In this document: in pieces, positions 42,111 through 50,656 of the stretch
Layout: the number at the start of each line of letters is the position of its first letter
How positions within the stretch are numbered: position 1 is the stretch's first letter
Origin: Microtetraspora sp. NBRC 13810
GTDB taxonomy: Bacteria > Actinomycetota > Actinomycetes > Streptosporangiales > Streptosporangiaceae
Length of the DNA stretch: 64,000 nt
Reading direction: 5' to 3'
NCBI RefSeq assembly: GCF_030268685.1
Contig: NZ_BSRQ01000016.1
Span: 144,059 to 208,058 of the forward strand
Program-made: the position numbers and the translations under genes
Notes under the pieces: generated by a model
What the model was told of the DNA's origin: nothing
Seen by the model: only the letters and a program-made list of their open reading frames with translations
Databases searched by the model: none

Positions 42111-42614
42111 GAGGGCCGCCACCGCCGCCCCCCACGGAAAACCCTCCGCACCCCCGTCGTCCACGGACAGGACCCGCACCCCCTCGGCACGCAACTCGGC
42201 GACGCTACGCCGGTAGGCCGCCCGCGAGACCAGCGCGTCGCTCACACAGGGCAGCACCACGACCGGAATCCCCAGCCCGGGCGCCTCGGCCAGCAACCCC
42301 AGCGCGTACGTGTCCGCGATGCCCGCGGCGAACTTGTTGATCGTGTTGAAGGTGGCCGGCGCGACGATGATCGCCCCCGGCCGCGGCGGCTTGGGCTCGC
42401 TCGGCCTGCGGTAGCGACTGCGCACCGCCCGCCCCGTCAGCCGCTCCAGCGCCACAACGTCGAGGAACTCCAGCGCCGCCGGCGTGGCCACCACCTGCAC
42501 CTCCCACCCCGCCTCCCGCGCCCCCGCCACCAGCTCCCCGACGCCCCCCGCGACCCCCGCCGCGCACACGATCACGTACAACACACCCTCGTCCGCGACC
42601 CCCACCACACCCAC
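42063..42614 (-). CDS. flavoprotein, HFCD family (phosphopantothenoylcysteine decarboxylase-like)
   Basis: The 183-residue protein has LYVIVCAAGVAGGVGELV at the start, AIIVAPATFNTINKFAAGIADTYAL (the PASANT-like FMN-binding motif) and VVVLPCVSDALVS. These mark the HFCD flavoprotein fold. The catalytic role is unknown; related proteins decarboxylate cysteine-containing substrates. It has a GTG start and stands alone just before tRNA-Met. Its 3' end overlaps the siderophore-protein relic. Confidence 0.8.
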   Translation of the reverse strand: MGVVGVADEGVLYVIVCAAGVAGGVGELVAGAREAGWEVQVVATPAALEFLDVVALERLTGRAVRSRYRRPSEPKPPRPGAIIVAPATFNTINKFAAGIADTYALGLLAEAPGLGIPVVVLPCVSDALVSRAAYRRSVAELRAEGVRVLSVDDGGAEGFPWGAAVAALPGMRDSGRRGGRPSR

Positions 42615-42743
42615 CCCCAGTCCAGCCCCACTCCCAACAAGCAGGACCCATCGCCCGAAACATCACTTCGGCCGCAATATAGGCCCGCTGAATGCTGATC
42701 TGTGCTGGCATCACGCGGTATATATGAGAGACTGCACGTCTGC

Positions 42744-42817
42744 GGGGCGGTAGCTCAGCCGGTCAGAGCAGCGGACTCATAATCCGTGGGTCGTGGGTTC
42801 AAGTCCCACCCGCCCTA
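42744..42817 (+). tRNA. tRNA-Met (CAT anticodon)
   Basis: A complete cloverleaf: acceptor GGGGCGG/CCGCCCT, T8 A9, D-stem GCTC/GAGC, anticodon stem GCGGA/TCCGT with loop CTCATAA, variable GGGTC, and T-arm GTGGG-TTCAAGT-CCCAC. Discriminator A73; no encoded CCA. The elongator type is inferred; a CAT tRNA could also be Ile2. It is the left boundary of the genomic island. Confidence 0.95.
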
Positions 42818-43242
42818 CTCTTCAATACCGCGTTCGACCTGGGGTTTCTCGGTTCTCGTCGGCCTTTGATCACGTTGTTGATCATGGTTGGTTGCTCGGT
42901 GGTTGCTCTTGTGTACGGACCGTGTATCGCGGTAGATCATTTAGAGCGCCATCGTCAGTTCAGACCCGGGTGACGACCATCAGAAGATCAAGCCAGAAGG
43001 TCTGCACGACGCCGCCGGTCAGCGATGGCCTTATGCGCGGTCAAGTCTCCTCCAAGCCGCCTCGTCGTGCTCCCCAGGCATTTCTGACCAGCAGATAAAA
43101 GATCCGCTGCTTCACAGCGATCCTCTCGGCCCCGTTCACAGCACAGGCCGGGGATCGATCGGGTGCATCTTCTGCGCATAGCCGTTGAGAGCAAACAGGC
43201 AGGCCCGCCAGCGAATCGGCGGGCCTGCCTGGTCGGAGTGGC
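42818..43242. other. gene-free stretch next to tRNA-Met
   Basis: No supportable coding frame. It is less GC-rich than the chromosome and contains the 24-bp direct repeat copy A at 42835. A near-palindrome TGATCACGTTGTTGATCA lies near 42868. It is the probable attachment region of the integrase that follows. Confidence 0.5.
42835..42858 (+). repeat. direct repeat, copy A (att-like flank of tRNA-Met)
   Basis: CGACCTGGGGTTTCTCGGTT and the next four bases recur at 45718-45741 with one mismatch. Both copies begin 18 bases after the last tRNA base, which points to an attachment-site duplication. Confidence 0.8.
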
Positions 43243-44835
43243 TCAGGTAGTGGTCGTGCCGACATGGTTCGGCAGGGTGATCAGCCGGGCGGTCTGGGCA
43301 CCTGCGGCTGCGGTGTTGACGAGAGCGGCGGTGGATTCGGCGGCGGCGCGGGCCACCTCCGGGTAGACGCTGGTGTAGGTGTCGCGGGTGAAGGTGGAGG
43401 AGACATGGCCGAGGGTCTCCTGCACGACCTTCAGATCGACCCCGGCAGCGAGCATGAGCGAGGCGGCCCCGTGGCGGAGGTCGTGCAGCCGCACCGGCGG
43501 CAGCCCCACCTGGAAGGCCAGCTGGTAGAAGTGGTCGCTGACCTGCTGCGGATGCAGCGGCTGGCCGATCTCGTCGGTGAAGACGAACCCGCTGTCCGCC
43601 CAGGCCTCGCCCGCGATCAACCGCTCGGCGGCTTGGCGTTTGCGGTGCGCGCGCAGCGCGGTGACGGTGTCCTCATCCAACGCGATGGTGCGGTCGCTGG
43701 CCTCGGTCTTCGGCCTGCCCTGCACCGGTTCCCAGCCCAACTGGGTGATCTGCCAATGCACTCCGGCCGTCCCGGCGGCCAGGTCGACGTCCTTCCAGCG
43801 CAGCCCAACCGCCTCACCCCGGCGCAGCCCACGCAAGGCGATCAACCGGTACAGCGCGGACAGCCGGTGGGTGGCCGCCTCGGCGAGGAAGGCGAAGGTG
43901 TGGGAGGGCGTCCACACCATCACCGGCGACGGTCGCGGCACGGACGCGTACACGTTGATCATGCTGGGCCGGCTGAGCCGGGCCCCGCGCCGCCGCTGCT
44001 CGACGTCGAGCCGGTGCTGCAGGTCGCGGTTCCAGTCGGTGACCCTCTCGTCGGTCCACACCAGCGCCTTGGGGCGTTCGGCGTCGGGGAGTTCGACCAC
44101 GGCGGCGGGGTTGAAGTCGATCAGCCGGTCCTGCTTGATCGCGATGTTGAGGGCGTGCCGGAGGGTGGCGCGGATGCGGTGCATGGTGGCCGGGCCGACC
44201 GGCCGCCGGTATCGGACCTTGGCTCGCTCCTCGGGATCGCCGCTGGCGCGGGCGGTGGTGATGACGTCGTTGAACTCCTCGATCGCGTCGAACATGCCCG
44301 CCACATCGGACACCCGGAGCCGGTCCAGCCGGATATCGCCCAGGTAGGGGGTGAAGTACAGCCGGATGTGCGCCTCGTAGGAGCGACGGGTGGTGGCGTC
44401 GATCTTCCGCTTGCGCCGCAGGAACTCCTGCATCCACTCGGCCACGGACACCGCGGGATTGAGGTCCTGTCGGGTGCGGACCTTGCGCCGCACCTCCTCC
44501 ACCGGCGGCAGCGCCTTGGTGTCCTTGAGCACCGACAGCAGCAACTCGGTGATCTTCCGCTGGATGTGCGGGTCCTCATCCAGCGCCAGCAGCGCCCGGG
44601 CATGCTCCAGTTCGGCCTCCACCTCCTCCAGCGTGGCAAAGCCCCGGCGGCGCAGCGGATTCCGCCGCCGACCGTCGGCGTGTGCGGGCAGCTCCAGTTG
44701 GTAGGCCCACCGGCCATGGGTGCTGCTCCACCGCTCCCCGCCGCCCGGGCGGCGCAGCTTCGGGCAGGCCTTGCCCAGTTTCTTGCCGGTCGCCTCGTCC
44801 CGGCAGGAACACGTCTTGAAGGTGGTTCCGTTCAT
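43243..44835 (-). CDS. tyrosine recombinase / integrase
   Basis: The 530-residue integrase has an N-terminal arm-binding region with Cys residues (CSCRDEATGKKLGKACPKL). A SAM-like core-binding domain follows (VAEWMQEFLRRKRKIDATTRRSYEAHI), then the catalytic domain: Arg in ALRGLRRGEAVGLRWKDVD, HDLRHGAASLMLAAGVDLKVVQETLGH, and nucleophile Tyr in TRDTYTSVYPE. It resembles integrases of actinomycete integrative elements. It lies between tRNA-Met and a duplicated tRNA 3' flank. No Xis, Rep or Tra genes accompany it, so the element is probably a remnant. Confidence 0.93.
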   Translation of the reverse strand: MNGTTFKTCSCRDEATGKKLGKACPKLRRPGGGERWSSTHGRWAYQLELPAHADGRRRNPLRRRGFATLEEVEAELEHARALLALDEDPHIQRKITELLLSVLKDTKALPPVEEVRRKVRTRQDLNPAVSVAEWMQEFLRRKRKIDATTRRSYEAHIRLYFTPYLGDIRLDRLRVSDVAGMFDAIEEFNDVITTARASGDPEERAKVRYRRPVGPATMHRIRATLRHALNIAIKQDRLIDFNPAAVVELPDAERPKALVWTDERVTDWNRDLQHRLDVEQRRRGARLSRPSMINVYASVPRPSPVMVWTPSHTFAFLAEAATHRLSALYRLIALRGLRRGEAVGLRWKDVDLAAGTAGVHWQITQLGWEPVQGRPKTEASDRTIALDEDTVTALRAHRKRQAAERLIAGEAWADSGFVFTDEIGQPLHPQQVSDHFYQLAFQVGLPPVRLHDLRHGAASLMLAAGVDLKVVQETLGHVSSTFTRDTYTSVYPEVARAAAESTAALVNTAAAGAQTARLITLPNHVGTTTT

Positions 44836-45655
44836 CGTCGCTGTCGCACCTTTCCGCTTGTTCGCTGACCTCGCGTCGCCGACCACTCGACGCCGCGCTT
44901 CCTCCGGCGCTCCCCATCCCCGCGACCCCCGCCGATCGCCGTCGGCGCCGGTATGACCGGGGCAGGACGACACCGGGGGCATCGCACACCCGGCCCATCA
45001 CCGCGCCGGTCGCCGTCCGGCGGCCCGGAGTGGGGATTGCCGTGCCCCGGGCCGGAGGGCGGCCCCGGTCGGCCCGCACAGGCCCGTTATGGGGCCGCAG
45101 CGGGGATGTTCGGGGCCGCCGGATGGCCCGGGGGCGGTCGGTATCGACGCCCACCTCCATTGCCCGTGTCAAGCGATATCCGCTGGTCACATGTCCCGGC
45201 CCACGCCCCGGCCGAGCCTGGGGCGTGCTGCTGCCTGCCTCGGTCACAGGACGCCGGCCTCGCGCGGAGGGCTACGCCCTGATCACGTGACGGCGGTCTC
45301 CGCTGGTGGGGAAGGCACAGCATCGAGATTCGGCGAAGTGGCTGAGCTGTACAGTCACCATCGGGTCCCCCAATCCGGCGAGCGAACTCATCCCTGTCAC
45401 TTATTTAAATACCGGCCACAACGGCCGAGTTAGGACAGCGCGATAGGCCAACCTTGAGTCAAATCCAGCATCGGACTCCACGCCGGGCTGCCCGAGCAAC
45501 CAACAGCGGCTCACGGTTTCGAATCCATGACATTCACGGATAAATCGCCGCTGGCACTTCATGAAGGAACGTCCGCATTCGATGCATTTGTGCTGGCACT
45601 TCCGAACCCCGCGCGACAGAACACGACACGCTCTGACATGCAGGAACAAAGCTTG
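44836..45655. other. gene-free stretch upstream of the integrase
   Basis: No frame here looks like a real protein. The first ~300 bp are GC-rich and the rest is near the tRNA relic. It may contain the integrase promoter and remains of lost element genes. Confidence 0.4.
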
Positions 45656-45703
45656 GGACTTTTAATCCGTAGGTTCCGGGTTCGAGCCCCGGGCGCCCTA
45701 CCA
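45656..45703 (+). pseudogene. 3' half of a tRNA gene (Lys-TTT-like), att relic
   Basis: GGACTTTTAATCCGTAGGTT followed by CCGGG-TTCGAGC-CCCGG and GCGCCCTACCA reads as anticodon loop (TTT), variable loop, T-arm and acceptor 3' strand of a tRNA. No matching 5' half (AGGGCGC...) lies upstream. tRNA 3' halves are classic att sites restored or left by integrases. Confidence 0.75.
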
Positions 45704-45717
45704 CTCCACACCCCATC

Positions 45718-45741
45718 CGACCTGGGCTTTCTCGGTTCTCG
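45718..45741 (+). repeat. direct repeat, copy B
   Basis: Differs from copy A (42835-42858) at one position. It has the same 18-base offset from the tRNA-like end, 2,883 bp from copy A. Confidence 0.8.
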
Positions 45742-46229
45742 ACCGTCTTCGGCGAGGCGAAACCGGCCGAGTTCATGCTCGTCACATGCTCTTCGGCACG
45801 CGTCCGGCACGTCGGCGGGTCGATAGCGAGGGCGAATTGCGTCGTTTGCGCTGTCGATCAACAGCCGCCTCAAGCCGGATCGTAAAGCTAGACCCAAGTG
45901 GCACCCAGTAGCAGGGCTCGACGCAAGGGTCCACGAGGGAGACACGTCCGGCCTGATTACAGACCCGTCCAAACAGCGGTCAAGCCGACAGCAGAGCGTC
46001 TACTCGTTCACAGTCACCGCCGTTACGACCTCCTGCGATGTCCACGATTTGCCGGACGAGACGGCGCAGACAGCTGTGCCGAAGGGGTGCGGATCAAACG
46101 ACCGTAGCCTCAGTTGGCCGCCAGCCTGGCCCGCAGGAGCCAAAGACTCGCCGCCTGGCATCGACCAGGGAGTATGCGGCGGGTCCTGGGCCGACGCCCA
46201 GGACCCGCCGCAGTTCGGTGTCGTAGAGA
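45742..46229. other. gene-free stretch between att relic and DUF397 gene
   Basis: No supportable gene is seen. The base composition is lower in GC than the chromosome, as expected in island DNA. Confidence 0.4.
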
Positions 46230-46445
46230 TCAGAAGTCGAATTCGCCCTTTTTAGCGCCGTCAATGAACGCGCCCCAGACCGAGGACGATACGACGTACG
46301 CAGGCAGGTCGGGGCGTTCCGAGTCGCGCAGGCCCACGCGCCCGTCACCCAAGGGCGCCACCTCGATGCAGTCGCCGCTGTCGCCAGAGCGGGTCGCCTT
46401 GCGCCATTCGGCGGTCTTGAGGAGTTCTTTGGTCAGTTCGTCCAT
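46230..46445 (-). CDS. DUF397 domain protein
   Basis: The 71-residue protein matches DUF397 over its full length: WRKATRSGDSGDCIEVAPLGDGRVGLRDSE and an end near WGAFIDGAKKGEFDF. These small proteins are encoded beside XRE-DUF5753 regulators and act as their partners, with roles in development and antibiotic control in streptomycetes. Its start overlaps the stop of the regulator gene by 13 bp. Confidence 0.92.
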   Translation of the reverse strand: MDELTKELLKTAEWRKATRSGDSGDCIEVAPLGDGRVGLRDSERPDLPAYVVSSSVWGAFIDGAKKGEFDF

Positions 46446-47284
46446 TTCTCTGCCATCTCCCTAATCAGCTGCAGCGAGGCACGACGGGGCAAGGCCTCGT
46501 TGTGCAACATCTCGTACTTCAACCTGACTTCCCGTACCCGCCCACTGTCAGCGGTGATCTGACCCATGGTGATCGACTCCAGATAGGCCATATCCGGCAT
46601 CCCCGGCCCACCGGCGAGGATGAATGCTCCCTGCAGGCCGGTCGTCAGCCAGGAGTTTCGCGGGAGCACGCGGACGTTGATACGGGGATGTTCGTCCAGT
46701 GCGGCCAACTGTGCCATCTGTTCGGCCATCACCGCCTCACTGCCGGTCGGTCGAGTCAGGACACCCTCGTCCAGTATTGCCCATAGCGTAGGCCCAACTT
46801 CCCGATGCAGAACATGCTGGCGCTCCATGCGTGCGGCGACGTTCTGCTCCACCTCCTCCTCCGTGATGGCGGGCTTGCCGCGGAAGATGGCCCGTGCGTA
46901 TGCCTGGGTCTGGAGCAAGCCGGGGACGATCAGCGGCTGCCAGGTACGGAGGATGTCTGCTTGCTGTTCGATCTCCGCTAGCTGAGCCAGCCAGACCGGC
47001 CAATGCGAGGCGTGTTCGACGGTCTCGCGCCAGCGCGCCAGCAGTCCCCCGTCCGCGCCCAGCGCGGTGTCCGCGGCGTGGGCGAAGTCCTCGTCGGCCG
47101 GGCGTTCTCCGCGTTCGACCATGCTGATCTTCGAGACTGACCAGCCAAGCATGGCGGCAAGTTCCTTTTGCCGCTTGCCTGCCGCTATGCGGTATTCGCG
47201 AAGATGTACACCGAATTCTGCTCTGGGCGCTTTTAGCACAGATTCCGGCTCGGTGTCTTCCAAGGCAGAATGCCTCCCTCCCAT
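46433..47284 (-). CDS. XRE family regulator with DUF5753 domain
   Basis: The 283-residue protein has an N-terminal Cro/C1-type helix-turn-helix (FGVHLREYRIAAGKRQKELAAMLGWSVSKISMVERGER). The C-terminal DUF5753 region includes WQPLIVPGLLQTQAYARAIFRG, RMERQHVL and EALPRRASLQLIREMA. It is coupled to the downstream DUF397 gene and divergent from the ATP-binding protein gene. ATG 47284 gives the usual N-terminus; the longer frame to 47422 is unnecessary. Confidence 0.93.
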   Translation of the reverse strand: MGGRHSALEDTEPESVLKAPRAEFGVHLREYRIAAGKRQKELAAMLGWSVSKISMVERGERPADEDFAHAADTALGADGGLLARWRETVEHASHWPVWLAQLAEIEQQADILRTWQPLIVPGLLQTQAYARAIFRGKPAITEEEVEQNVAARMERQHVLHREVGPTLWAILDEGVLTRPTGSEAVMAEQMAQLAALDEHPRINVRVLPRNSWLTTGLQGAFILAGGPGMPDMAYLESITMGQITADSGRVREVRLKYEMLHNEALPRRASLQLIREMAEKWTN

Positions 47285-47310
47285 TGACACACGAGAAACG
47301 CACGCGACAT

Positions 47311-47324
47311 GTGTGTTAGCACAC
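47311..47324. promoter_or_regulatory. inverted repeat upstream of the XRE gene
   Basis: GTGTG-ttag-CACAC with a neighbouring ACTTGG lies 27 bp from the XRE start. It is a plausible binding site for the XRE protein. Confidence 0.45.
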
Positions 47325-47510
47325 TTGGTTCGTGCCTGGGAAGTGCTTTGCAATACATCCCACAGGCAGGGGTTTTCTGGGATTGTCTCTTCAGGCCAGC
47401 TCGACGTATCGCAGCCAGCCACACAAAGGGATGATCTTGCGTGTACACGCCATTCTCATTCTTCTCGTAAACGGCATGGCTGACGATCGAGAATAAGCGA
47501 GGCGGATTCG

Positions 47511-48008
47511 ATGATCTACGACATTTCCCCCTCCGAACTTCAGACCATCGGGACCATCCGGCTAGCGCGCAGCGGCCGGGCCCCATATCGGGCTCGGCAA
47601 ACTGTCAGCGTTTGGCTGGAGCCTGAGCATCCCGCCAGGGAGATCGCGGTCTTGGCAGCGTCGGAGCTGGTCACCAACGCGGTGAAGTATGCCGACGCCC
47701 CAAGCTCCAGTGCCGGTTCTGGTGGCAGTCCGGAGGCGATCACGCTCGAGCTGTATCAGGGGCGCGACTACCTGCGGCTGGCAGTGACCGATCCCGGATC
47801 GTCCTGCTCCAAGCCGTCGCGTATCCCGCTCCAGGCGCCGAGCCTGGACGCCGAGCGGGGCCGGGGACTGGCGATCGTGGAGGCCCTGTCACGCAACCGG
47901 TGGGGTAGCTACCAAGTGCCCCCCAACGGGCTGCGCCTGGTGTGGTGCCACCTCGACCTCAACCCGACACCAGCGCAGCTGGAGGAGTTGTTCCGCTCCC
48001 CCATATAA
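47511..48008 (+). CDS. ATP-binding protein (RsbW-like HATPase_c)
   Basis: The 165-residue GHKL-type protein has N-box ASELVTNAVKYA and G-box DAERGRGLAIVEALSRNRWG. Such single-domain kinases are anti-sigma-like factors commonly placed next to XRE/DUF397 pairs in actinomycetes. It is divergently transcribed from the XRE gene and probably functions in the same regulatory switch. Confidence 0.9.
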   Translation: MIYDISPSELQTIGTIRLARSGRAPYRARQTVSVWLEPEHPAREIAVLAASELVTNAVKYADAPSSSAGSGGSPEAITLELYQGRDYLRLAVTDPGSSCSKPSRIPLQAPSLDAERGRGLAIVEALSRNRWGSYQVPPNGLRLVWCHLDLNPTPAQLEELFRSPI

Positions 48009-48321
48009 CTGACCCCGCCTCAGCTCATTCAAGGGTTCCTACCAGCCGGTAGGTCAGAGAGCTGTGGTGGGTGCACCACCGTCTCCTGTCATGTTCATCC
48101 CGCTGACCGGTACCACCACCTTGGTCGGCTGACTCACCGCTCCGAGCAGCGATCCGCGTCGGTGACGATCACGGTACTCATTGGCAGGCCGAGTCCTCAT
48201 CTGTGTCTAGCTCGGGTACTGCAAGCAGGTCCGCCGTCGAGCTGCTCATAACCGGTTCCAGCTCGTACGGGCCCCTGAGCTTTCCTCGGTTCTATCTCCC
48301 TCGTGAATGGAGTCTCTGGTC
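48009..48321. other. gene-free stretch, 313 bp
   Basis: I see no coding frame. It probably carries the promoter for the two small genes that follow. Confidence 0.35.
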
Positions 48322-48558
48322 ATGTCTCGCCAGACGACGATCATTGTGTTGGCTGTGTTGCTGACCACCGGCGACATCGTCTTCGCCGTGCTGGCCCCTG
48401 CCAGCATGACCAAGCCAGCGTCTCTGGTCCTGGTCCTTGCCCTGCTGATCGGCTACCTCTCCGCCGCTCTGCGGTCGATCTACCGCACCCGGCGAGCCGC
48501 CAGCCGCAAGCAGGCCCACCCGGAACACCCCCAGCCCCCGCACCCGCCCGCCCCGTGA
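48322..48558 (+). CDS. small two-helix membrane protein
   Basis: The 78-residue protein is mostly two hydrophobic helices (TIIVLAVLLTTGDIVFAVL and SLVLVLALLIGYLSAAL), ending in a basic, Pro/His-rich tail. I prefer ATG 48322 because it has GGAG nine bases upstream; the in-frame ATG at 48307 lacks one. The function is unknown. Similar small genes occur beside ATP-binding protein/XRE clusters. Confidence 0.55.
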   Translation: MSRQTTIIVLAVLLTTGDIVFAVLAPASMTKPASLVLVLALLIGYLSAALRSIYRTRRAASRKQAHPEHPQPPHPPAP

Positions 48559-48608
48559 ACAGCAGGCCATCCCTCTACCCACCACCTGTCCATCCTTTGG
48601 AGCCAGCC

Positions 48609-48914
48609 ATGCCCGAGCCTGTTAACCCCGCCATAGCCGCGCAAGCCGTCACCCACCTCACCAACCTGCAGGAACTACTGCACGACCTCGGCCTGCACGC
48701 CCGCCTGCTCACCCCGGACGAACGGCTACCGTGCCTACGGGTGATCAACCCCCAAGCCACCACCATGTCGGAGATCATCTCCGCCGCACCCATGGACGAC
48801 CGATGGCTGTTTTGGTGGTCATGGCCCGAACCCATCAACGACGTCACCGACCCCGCCACAGCCGCCAAACGCATCTGCCACGTCCTGGCCACCACACCGG
48901 CGGGCGCCGCATAA
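48609..48914 (+). CDS. hypothetical protein, 101 aa
   Basis: A soluble protein starting at ATG 48609 with a good TTTGGAGCC ribosome-binding site. It has a helical N-terminus (AAQAVTHLTNLQELLHDLGLHARLL), then LRVINPQA and DRWLFWWSWPEPI, a pattern I know from small hypothetical genes near XRE/DUF397/ATP-binding clusters. The function is unknown. It lies about 50 bp after the small membrane protein gene and is probably cotranscribed with it. Confidence 0.65.
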   Translation: MPEPVNPAIAAQAVTHLTNLQELLHDLGLHARLLTPDERLPCLRVINPQATTMSEIISAAPMDDRWLFWWSWPEPINDVTDPATAAKRICHVLATTPAGAA

Positions 48915-48981
48915 CTACGGTCAACGCCACACACCTACGCCCGATGCCGACCGGTTGAGCAAATCGCCAGCTCCTCGGTGG

Positions 48982-49317
48982 TCAGCAACAGAAGCGCAGG
49001 TAGGCCTGGAGATCGCCGAGAATGCGGGCTACGCTGTCGCGGTCGCCGCGATACAGCACCTCCTTGCCGTCACGGCGGGAGGTGACGATGCCTCCGCGCC
49101 GGAGCAGGGCCAGTTGCTGGGAGGCGGCGGACTGGCTGATGCCAGCGCGCTCGGCGACCTGATTGACCGACAACTCGGCGCCCTGGGCGAACAGCAGCAT
49201 GATCTGCTGGCGTCCCGGGTTGGCCAGCGCCTTGAGGAAGTCCTGGGCGACCTGCGACATCTGCGGTGCGCACGTGGCACCCGCCGTCGCTGGTGGTGAT
49301 GTCGTGGTCTCGGCCAT
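48982..49317 (-). CDS. ArsR family metalloregulator (copy 1)
   Basis: The 111-residue SmtB/ArsR winged helix has VAQDFLKALANPGRQQIMLLFAQG, VAERAGISQSAASQQLALLRRGGIV and wing RRDGKEVLYRG. Cysteines occur only near the termini (ATCAPQ near residue 16, and FCC at the end), not in the alpha-3 helix. The metal site therefore differs from the other ArsR proteins here. It has an AGGAGGG site before ATG. It is divergent from flavoprotein gene A, its likely target. Confidence 0.88.
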   Translation of the reverse strand: MAETTTSPPATAGATCAPQMSQVAQDFLKALANPGRQQIMLLFAQGAELSVNQVAERAGISQSAASQQLALLRRGGIVTSRRDGKEVLYRGDRDSVARILGDLQAYLRFCC

Positions 49318-49352
49318 GCCTGTTCCCTCCTGCCCGCACCCTACCTCTCACA

Positions 49353-49364
49353 TCAACATATTGA
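49353..49364. promoter_or_regulatory. candidate ArsR operator between ArsR-1 and flavoprotein A
   Basis: TCAA-cata-TTGA lies in an AT-rich 78-bp divergent promoter region. ArsR/SmtB sites often have this form. Confidence 0.45.
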
Positions 49365-49395
49365 CATATTAGAAAATGACGGTACGTTCTGCGGC

Positions 49396-50505
49396 ATGCG
49401 ATCCGATAACGACCGTGTCCTGATCGTGGGGGCCGGGCAGTCAGGCCTGGCCGCCGCGCATGCCGCCCTTGAGCAGGGGCTGCGACCCGTGCTCCTGGAG
49501 GCCTCCGACCAAACTGCTGGGTCCTGGCCTCGCTACTACGACAGCCTCGCCCTGTTCTCGCCCGCCCGGTACAGCAGTCTGCCCGGCATGCCCTTCGGCG
49601 GTGAGCCCGAGCGCTACCCGCGCCGCGATGAGGTGGTCGCCTACCTGGAGCGTTATGCCGCCGCCCTCACCGGGCGCGGCGCCGAACTGCGCACCGGCGC
49701 CTGTGTCAGCGCCGTCCGGCCCGCCGACAAGACCGTTGGGCAGGGCGACGGGAGTGGCTTCCTCGTGCACCTGGAAGGCGGCGAGGAATTGGCGACTCCC
49801 GCGCTGATCGCGGCCAGCGGCTCCTTTGGCTGCCCGTATCGGCCCGCCCTGCCCGGCCTGGACACCTTCACCGGCCCGGTGCTGCACGTCGCCGACTACC
49901 GCTCACCGGCCTCACTGTCCGGCGAGCACGTCATCGTGGTCGGGGCCGGCAACTCGGCGGTCCAGATCGCACACGAACTGGCCGCCGAGCGGCGGGTGAC
50001 GCTCGCCAGCCGGGCGCCGATCCGGTTCGTGGAGCAACGCCCGCTGGGGCGGGATCTGCATTTCTGGTTCCAGGTGACCGGGTTCGATCGGCTGCCGCTG
50101 GCCCGCGCGGAGGCTCCACCCGCCTCGCCGGTGCTCGACGACGGCCGCTACCGCCGGGCGCTGCGCGAGGGTCGCTATGAGCGCCGGGCGATGTTCGCGC
50201 GAATGGACGGTGACCAGGTGACCTGGTCCGACGGTCGGCGCGAGCGCGTCGACGCAGTACTGCTGGCCACCGGCTACCAGCCGAACCTGCCTTATCTGGC
50301 CGGACTGGGAGCGCTGACGGCCGACGGGCACCCCCGCCAGCGCCGCGGCGTGTCCCTCACTCACAACGGCCTCGGCTACCTGGGCCTGGAATGGCAGCGC
50401 ACTCCCTCCTCCAACACCCTGCGCGGGGTGGGTGCCGACGCCCGCCGCGTCGTCGCCGCTCTCGCAAGCCACCTGCACGGCAACCAGCAGCATGTCCGCT
50501 CCTGA
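49396..50505 (+). CDS. FAD-dependent monooxygenase-like flavoprotein A (ArsO-like)
   Basis: The 369-residue class B-type flavoprotein has FAD motif VLIVGAGQSGLAAAHAAL at the start and NADPH motif HVIVVGAGNSAVQIAHELA in the middle. SLALFSPARYSSLPGMPF and DAVLLATGYQPNLPYL are also present. Similar enzymes are encoded in ars operons (ArsO). The exact arsenical substrate is not established. It is divergent from ArsR-1. Confidence 0.8.
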   Translation: MRSDNDRVLIVGAGQSGLAAAHAALEQGLRPVLLEASDQTAGSWPRYYDSLALFSPARYSSLPGMPFGGEPERYPRRDEVVAYLERYAAALTGRGAELRTGACVSAVRPADKTVGQGDGSGFLVHLEGGEELATPALIAASGSFGCPYRPALPGLDTFTGPVLHVADYRSPASLSGEHVIVVGAGNSAVQIAHELAAERRVTLASRAPIRFVEQRPLGRDLHFWFQVTGFDRLPLARAEAPPASPVLDDGRYRRALREGRYERRAMFARMDGDQVTWSDGRRERVDAVLLATGYQPNLPYLAGLGALTADGHPRQRRGVSLTHNGLGYLGLEWQRTPSSNTLRGVGADARRVVAALASHLHGNQQHVRS

Positions 50506-50532
50506 GCAGGCATACCTTTTGGCTGGCATCTG

Positions 50533-50550
50533 ATTAGATGAAGCTCTAAT
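50533..50550. promoter_or_regulatory. candidate ArsR operator upstream of flavoprotein B
   Basis: ATTAGA-tgaagc-TCTAAT has perfect 6-bp arms. It lies about 107 bp upstream of flavoprotein B. A related TTTAGATGAACATC occurs before ArsR-2 at about 52124. Confidence 0.5.
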
Positions 50551-50656
50551 TTGACACGTCTCTAAGTCATCGGGCATCCTGCCGACGAGCGTACTTAGAC
50601 AATCTTCAAAACAGCGCGAGCCCGGAGGCTCGCGAGAACCGATGAGGAGATGTGCC

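Noticed and set aside
45534..45972. Frames containing GLEPGTYGLK-type peptides
   Set aside because: These are antisense translations of the tRNA 3' half, not proteins.
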